From contig NW_026947484.1 of the NCBI RefSeq assembly GCF_034190915.1, positions 84,887,982 to 84,951,981 of the forward strand: a stretch of DNA of 64,000 nucleotides, written 5' to 3'. Under the pieces are notes generated by a model that was not told the DNA's origin, ran no database searches, and worked only from the letters and a program-made list of their open reading frames with translations. Position 1 is the first letter of the stretch. The number at the start of each line of letters is the position of its first letter. The translations under genes and the position numbers were made by a program. This document shows positions 58,650 through 64,000 of the stretch, in pieces. This DNA is from Cavia porcellus (taxonomy: Eukaryota > Chordata > Mammalia > Rodentia > Caviidae).

Positions 58650-60567
58650 TTTTTAGACAAAGCAAATTAAGAAAAAAGATATATGAATATGAGAAGAAAA
58701 AGGTTAAATTACTGCTCTTCACAGATGATCTGATCCTAAATATAAAAAAAAACAAAATAAATCAAGTTATTATTAGGTGGATAAATGAATTCAGTAAAGT
58801 AGGATACAAAATTCTCCATAAAAAACAGTAACTCTTATACATACAATAATGAATTTACTGAGAAAAAAATTATGAAAGCAATCAAATTCACAATAGCTAC
58901 AATAAACAATCTATGAATACATTTAATTAAGAAAATGAGAGACTTTTATAGTGAATATTATAACACACCAATGAAAGAAACAATAGAATACACAAACATA
59001 TTATGTAAGTGCGCGTGTGTGCACACACACACACATTTATAAACATCCCAATAAAAAGATCTCCAGTACAAAATAATGAAAATTAATATTAATACAATGA
59101 CCATGCTACAAAGAACAATGTAAAGGTTTAATGGTATTGCCACAAAAACACTGATATTTTTCATAGAACTAAAAAAATTTCTAATTTCTATATGAAAACT
59201 AAGGTAATCTTGAGAACAGCTAAGAAAATTTTGAGCAAATGACCAAACCTAGAAGCTTCACCATAAGTTAACTCATTCAGTGATACTGAAGAGTGGGAAA
59301 TAAAACAGTATGGTATTGGCATTAAAAAGAGATATATAGGGCAATGGAATACAATAGGGAGCCCACATATAAATTAATGAATCTATAGCTGATGCTTAAC
59401 AAAATATCAGACACATACATTGGTGAAAGGCTTGTTTAACAAATGGAGCTGAGAAAACTGGATATCCCCACCTGAAGTCTGAAACCGAACCACTTTTCCT
59501 CTCACCCCTATAAAATCAACTCAAGATGAATTAAGGCCCTAAATGCAAGATCCAAAAATCTGAAATTACGGGAAAAAGCATTGGGGAGAGAATTCAAGGT
59601 ATTACTACATGCAATGAAATCCTGGCTAAGACTTCAAAACACACAGAAGCGAATGCCAAAACTGACAAATTGTATTATGTCAAACTAAAAACTTCAGCAC
59701 AGCAAAAGAAATGATCAAAGGATTGAAAAAAACAAACTAACAATGAGAGAGAATATTTGACAATATCAGGCAAAAGGGTAATATTAAAAAAAAGATTTGA
59801 AAAATGCATCAAAAATTTTAAAAAATAGTCCTGTTAAAATGGGCAAATGATTTAAATAGATACTTATTCAAAGAAGAAATATCAATGGCCAAGAAATATA
59901 AAAAAATACTATCTTTATTCATCAGGGAAATGCAAATGAAAATCACCCCATTGGAATGCCTATTACTAAAAAGAAGATAAAAATAATATAGAAAAGCTAG
60001 AGAGCATGCAGAGAGAAAGGATTCTCACCCTCCAGCCAATATGGAGAACACTGTGAAGGCTCTTCACAAACTAAAAATAGATCTACCATGTGATCTAGCT
60101 ATCCCACTTCTAGATACCTATCTAAAGGAAAACAAGCATAACAAAGAAATGTCTGCCTCCTGTGCTTATTGTAGTACTCTTCAAAATAGCTAAATTGTGT
60201 CACCCTGCATGCCTATTTTAATGGATTAAAAAATGTGGTATATCTACACAATGAAGTGATATTCAGGCATAAAGAAGAAAGTAATATGCCACTTCTAGTA
60301 AAAGGGATAAAATTAGAATATATGTTATGTGAAGTAAACCAGACACAGACACAGACACAGAAAGCTAAGTATCATATATTTTCTGTCATTTGTGAAAGGA
60401 AGAAAAAATTGACCTGAATATAAAATACTGAATACTAGCTACAAGCTGTAGGTGGTAGAATATGGGAAAAATGGAGATTGGGTTTCATCAGTACATACTG
60501 TATCAATGTATGAAAGATCACAGTGAACTTCATTAATGCATAACAATTAATATGTGTTAATGAAGGA
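58650..60567 (+). mobile_element. old L1, ORF2 3' part and 3' end
   Basis: It starts inside the reverse transcriptase: 'ctcttcacagatgatctgat' at 58,715-58,734 reads LFTDDLI, matching the FADD catalytic motif (FTDD here). Thumb and C-terminal motifs follow in order: 'aaatgaattcagtaaagtag', 'ttgccacaaaaacactgata'-type sequence, 'acaaatggagctgagaaaac', 'ccaaaactgacaaattgtat', 'gggaaatgcaaatgaaaatc', 'aaaatgtggtatatctacac' and 'tattcaggcataaagaagaa'. It ends near 'taacaattaatatgtgttaa'. Many stops and frameshifts; 5'-truncated. A GT/CA run at 58,990-59,035 lies inside. Confidence 0.9.
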
Positions 60568-63500
60568 GAATATGGTCCTCTGAAACAGAACAGAAAATAA
60601 GTCAAATATAAGAATATATACCACATTTATGGGTGAGAACAATAAAATTTTATGCACCTGTATATCATTCATATGAGGAAATAAAAACCCTGGACTATAA
60701 GGACCCTTCTCTGTGGGTAAGGTAGAGTATATTTCCACTTTTCTGAGTTCTGTGAATCATCTTCTCCACCTCTTTACTTTTTCTTACACTCAAAATACAG
60801 TGGTTTCTACAGGAAAGTGTGGATGAGAGGGGACAAATTGTGTATGTGTAGTATAGAGTCCTTGTTCTGGGTCAATAAACATTTAAGTGTTACATGTTGC
60901 TTTACGAAAGACTTTATAAAGTGCCATTTCTTGCCGATGACTATTATTACATACTGGGGGGAAGCCTTTTCTGTGGGAATCGAGGCAGGATGTGCTCAGG
61001 TGGGAGCTGGGTTTAGTAACACACTGTATGTTGGTTAGTTTCTCTGTAGACCAAACCACTGCTACTCATACTAGCTACAATGACTACAAATATTATTTTC
61101 TTTGCTGAAGATTTCAAAACACCACTGAATTTAATAACATAAGTTACTCTAAAACATAAAATTTAATTTGCCTTCTTCTCAGATGGAATTTCTAATATTA
61201 ACCATGTCTTGTACTTACTAAACATCACCTATTGGTAGTAAAAATTTCAGAGAACAAATTTCACAGAAAAAATAATATTGACATGCATAAAAATGTTCCT
61301 ATAACTTAATTGAAACAAAGGTAAAAACTGATGGGTTATAAGTATGGTTATGTAATGAAGGATAGATATTTAAAACAGAAACCTGGGTTTTTTTACTTTT
61401 CATAAAATTGACCAAGTCCTGGCCAATTGACTAAGACATTTCAAATAGATAAAGAATACAATAAGTCATTCTTTCACGCAGTGAGAATACTGTTTTTGTC
61501 TATTTTTATCTCAAAACAAACTCCTAGGTCTATTTTTTTCCTAGCTTTTTAAATTCTCTATCAATCTGTCCCAACTATTTAACTAATTTTTATTGCTACA
61601 GTTTATGATGCATTTCCTTCTCATTCTAGTCATTCACTTTTAATCTTAAACATGGTTTTTGAAAATATACAGGTTTTCTTCTTTGTTTAAAGTTTAGAAT
61701 TAGGTTCTCAAATATTTAAAAAATATATACTCTTTCAAATGTTTTTTTTTCTGTTGCAAATTTGATACACTGTGTATGAAATATATTATTGTGTCAAAAC
61801 AGTTTATATATACTTTTGTCTATGAATTGATCTGGCTTATCATGACATAAAATCCAATACTGTATAGTATTTCATGTCTTCTAACAATATTCCAATATCT
61901 TCATACGGAGGTTATACAACTTCATTATATGTAATTTTCAGTCCCTCATTTTAAGATTACATTTTCATTTCAACGTTCCTAATGAAGAATACTGCAAATA
62001 CATGCTGTACATAAATCTAACGCCCATTGTTCTTTCCTGTTTTTTATATATGAACAATCATGTAATATATAGGAGATAAAAGTTTTATTATTTTCATCTC
62101 TATAATTCTAACAGTATGTGGTTATTTTGCCTTTTCTTTGGCTAAAATTGATCATAATCACTCAACAGAAATGGCAATTTTTCTTATCTCTCTTAGTAAG
62201 ATGTTTTCTCTAGATTTTCATATAAATTTATTTTATTAAATAAGTTTTCCTTTCTTTTGTGCTTTTAGTTTAATTCACCTTTTAAAGTTTTTGAATACAT
62301 ATTGGTTGCTTTGCATTTATTTAGAAAATTTTACAGTATTTTTTTGTTAAGCAGTTAAATTAGTTATTAACACTGAGAAATGTTCTAAGACTAACCCATC
62401 AAATTGTATGTTCCTTTAATAAGTGGGAGACTAAATAGATTTGTAATTTGTTGAGGAAAAAATATACATGTTGAAATTCCTAATCACTAAAATAAAAAAA
62501 AAATAAGTATACCTTTCAAAATACTTTGTGCATTTTCTTTGATATCTTAAATTAATAGTTTGCATATATGCTCATAAGAGATTTTAAGTTAGTATTTTAC
62601 ATTTATGTTCATAAGAGAGGTTAGCTGATACATTATGTTACCAGGGATTGTCCAAGTTTACTAACAGACTTTACTGAGTTTGAGGAATAATTTGGAAAGT
62701 TCGTCTTTATTTAGTGGAGTAGTTTTCTACCTGTAAGTAAAAATCTCCTAGTTTGAGTCTTTGGGACCTCTTGTGTACCCAATAGCTTGTTCTATCCCTG
62801 AATTTCTCTCTCCCTTCCTTTATAAGTAGTATTTGACTATAGGTTCAAGTTATCTAAGGATTTTGGTTGTTCTTTTTCTTGAAATTATTTTTTACACTTT
62901 GTATATTTGGGAATTTCATTTTCTCTAATAATTCAAGTATGCTTGTCAAAAGTGGCTTATACTATTCTTTGTATTTCAATATTTAATCTCAACTACATTT
63001 CTAGTTATCAACCTTTGTGGAGATTTATCCATAAGTCTGTATCTGTACACAGTATGCAAGCATATTTAAGTGTATGGTGTTTTCTTTCTTCATTCTAATC
63101 TCATTATTATCTTTCAGCTTTATTAATTGTAAGTATTAAGATTTTCCTAACTTTCTGAGCTTATTAGTATTGTCTTTTCATTTTATAAATACATGTTTCA
63201 TATGTATAAGACCATGTATTTGCTGTAATTGGTATTTCCAGTGTATATTTTTCAGTATAAAATAACTGAAAAATAATAAATGAGATATTTAATTACAATA
63301 TATTTTATATGCCACACAATTTTTAGAAGTCATTATATTTTCATTTCTCAATATATTATGAAATAGTTTGTTTTTCTGAAATTAAGTTTTAATTTTATTT
63401 TTCACAGAAAATGTCAATTATTTGACATCAAATAGATTAGCAGGCTTATTTTCATGGGTTACTGTGTCTTTTTAAAACTGATGTTTAGTCATTTTGATTC

Positions 63501-63659
63501 CAAATTTATCACAGAGCTAAGACACATTCTTATGTATCTCTAAAATAAACTGTCCCTGTAAATGGTTACATGAAAATTTGACAAGATATTATTCTTATAA
63601 ACTCTTGTATGAAACACAGACTTTGAAGACTTGTAAAATTTCACTTTATAGCACTTTAA
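60568..63659. other. long stretch with no recognised feature
   Basis: AT-rich. The first 170 bp may continue the old L1 3' UTR. No gene, SINE or LTR is recognised. Confidence 0.45.
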
Positions 63660-63797
63660 AACATTGTTTATGGGAGAGGTGATGGGAAGGGGAAAGAAAA
63701 GCACTGTAATGTGCTATGTACATGTACTGATTCCCTAGTGAATGTAATCACTATGGACTGCACACATGTACCCATAAAAGTTTTTAAAAAAGTATAT
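63660..63797 (+). mobile_element. L1 3' end fragment
   Basis: 'gggagaggtgatgggaaggg', 'gctatgtacatgtactgatt', 'gtgaatgtaatcactatgga' and 'cacatgtacccataaaagtt' form an L1 3' UTR-like G-rich block plus A-rich end. It is homologous in order to the minus-strand segment at 13,875-14,010. Confidence 0.5.
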
Positions 63798-63931
63798 TAT
63801 GCATACGTTAAAATGAAATTATACTGGGTATATTGAATTAAATAATTATAAATAAATTACTACTTATTAATAAATATAAACATAAGATTCAATTTCAAAC
63901 TTTGTCTTACTTTAAAAAATGTAGCTATTGA

Positions 63932-64000
63932 GGCTGGGAATTTAGCTCAGCTGCATAAGCGCCTGCCTTGTAAGCAGGCAGTCGTGAGTTCGATCCCCGG
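63932..64000 (+). repeat. ID SINE, young subfamily, cut by the window end
   Basis: 'ggctgggaatttagctcagc', 'gcctgccttgtaagcaggca' and 'gtcgtgagttcgatccccgg'. Box A (TAGCTCAG) and box B (GTTCGATCC) are intact. The anticodon-arm equivalent is a perfect stem (GCCTGC/GCAGGC), with loop CTTGTAA. Its tail lies beyond the window. Confidence 0.93.

Noticed and set aside
63932..64000. tRNA-Ala/Thr gene
   Set aside because: Box A, box B and the anticodon stem look good, but the T stem and acceptor stem do not pair, and the same body recurs in the window with A tails and target duplications. It is an ID SINE.

Overview
This window looks like ordinary mammalian nuclear DNA from a rodent: AT-rich, with no convincing protein-coding gene and no functional RNA gene. 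The longest open frames (143 and 150 codons) are translated microsatellites. The rest are short, lack homology I recognise and scatter on both strands. The rodent call rests on two SINE types. The first is 7SL-derived B1 elements, the best of which (42,792-42,938) carries the mouse-type 29-bp internal tandem duplication. The second is tRNA-Ala-derived ID elements. I see no B2 or other murid-specific SINEs, so a non-murid member of the mouse-related clade (for example a beaver-like or other castorimorph rodent) is my guess; this is inference only.

Layout. 0-3 kb: B1 elements, a MaLR LTR and two MIRs. 3-9 kb: mostly nothing recognisable apart from simple repeats and one B1. 9.7-11 kb: an old dispersed repeat interrupted by a B1 with an ID-like piece. 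12-14 kb: two ID elements and an L1 3' end. 16.5 kb: a minus-strand open stretch with splice-like borders, the only possible exon worth testing. 20.2-21.4 kb: a minus-strand L1 that joins ORF1 and the ORF2 start directly to the L1 3' end (HAL1-like), with a tandemly duplicated 3' UTR. 24.4-26.1 kb: an L1 with a 5' inversion (twin priming) holding a nested ID. 26-35 kb: ID, MIR, three MaLR LTRs and large microsatellites. 35-49 kb: B1s, an MLT1 LTR, an ID, a MER5A and a second copy of the old dispersed repeat. 49.1 kb: a 189-bp hAT-type miniature transposon with its 8-bp target duplication still visible. 49.8-50.4 kb: an L1 ORF1 fragment. 53.3-53.7 kb: a MIR split by a small putative DNA transposon. 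57.6-58.2 kb: a probable class I ERV LTR. 58.6-60.6 kb: an old L1 ORF2 3' part with its reverse transcriptase motif. 60.6-63.6 kb: nothing recognised. An L1 3' end and an ID cut by the window edge close the window.

Nothing here forms an operon, defence system or other gene system. The interest lies in how the repeats arose: twin priming, internal L1 deletion, nested insertions with target site duplications, a young ID subfamily with a remodelled anticodon arm and an AATAAA in its tail, and a hAT miniature element. All repeat names come from remembered consensus features and were not checked against a repeat library.
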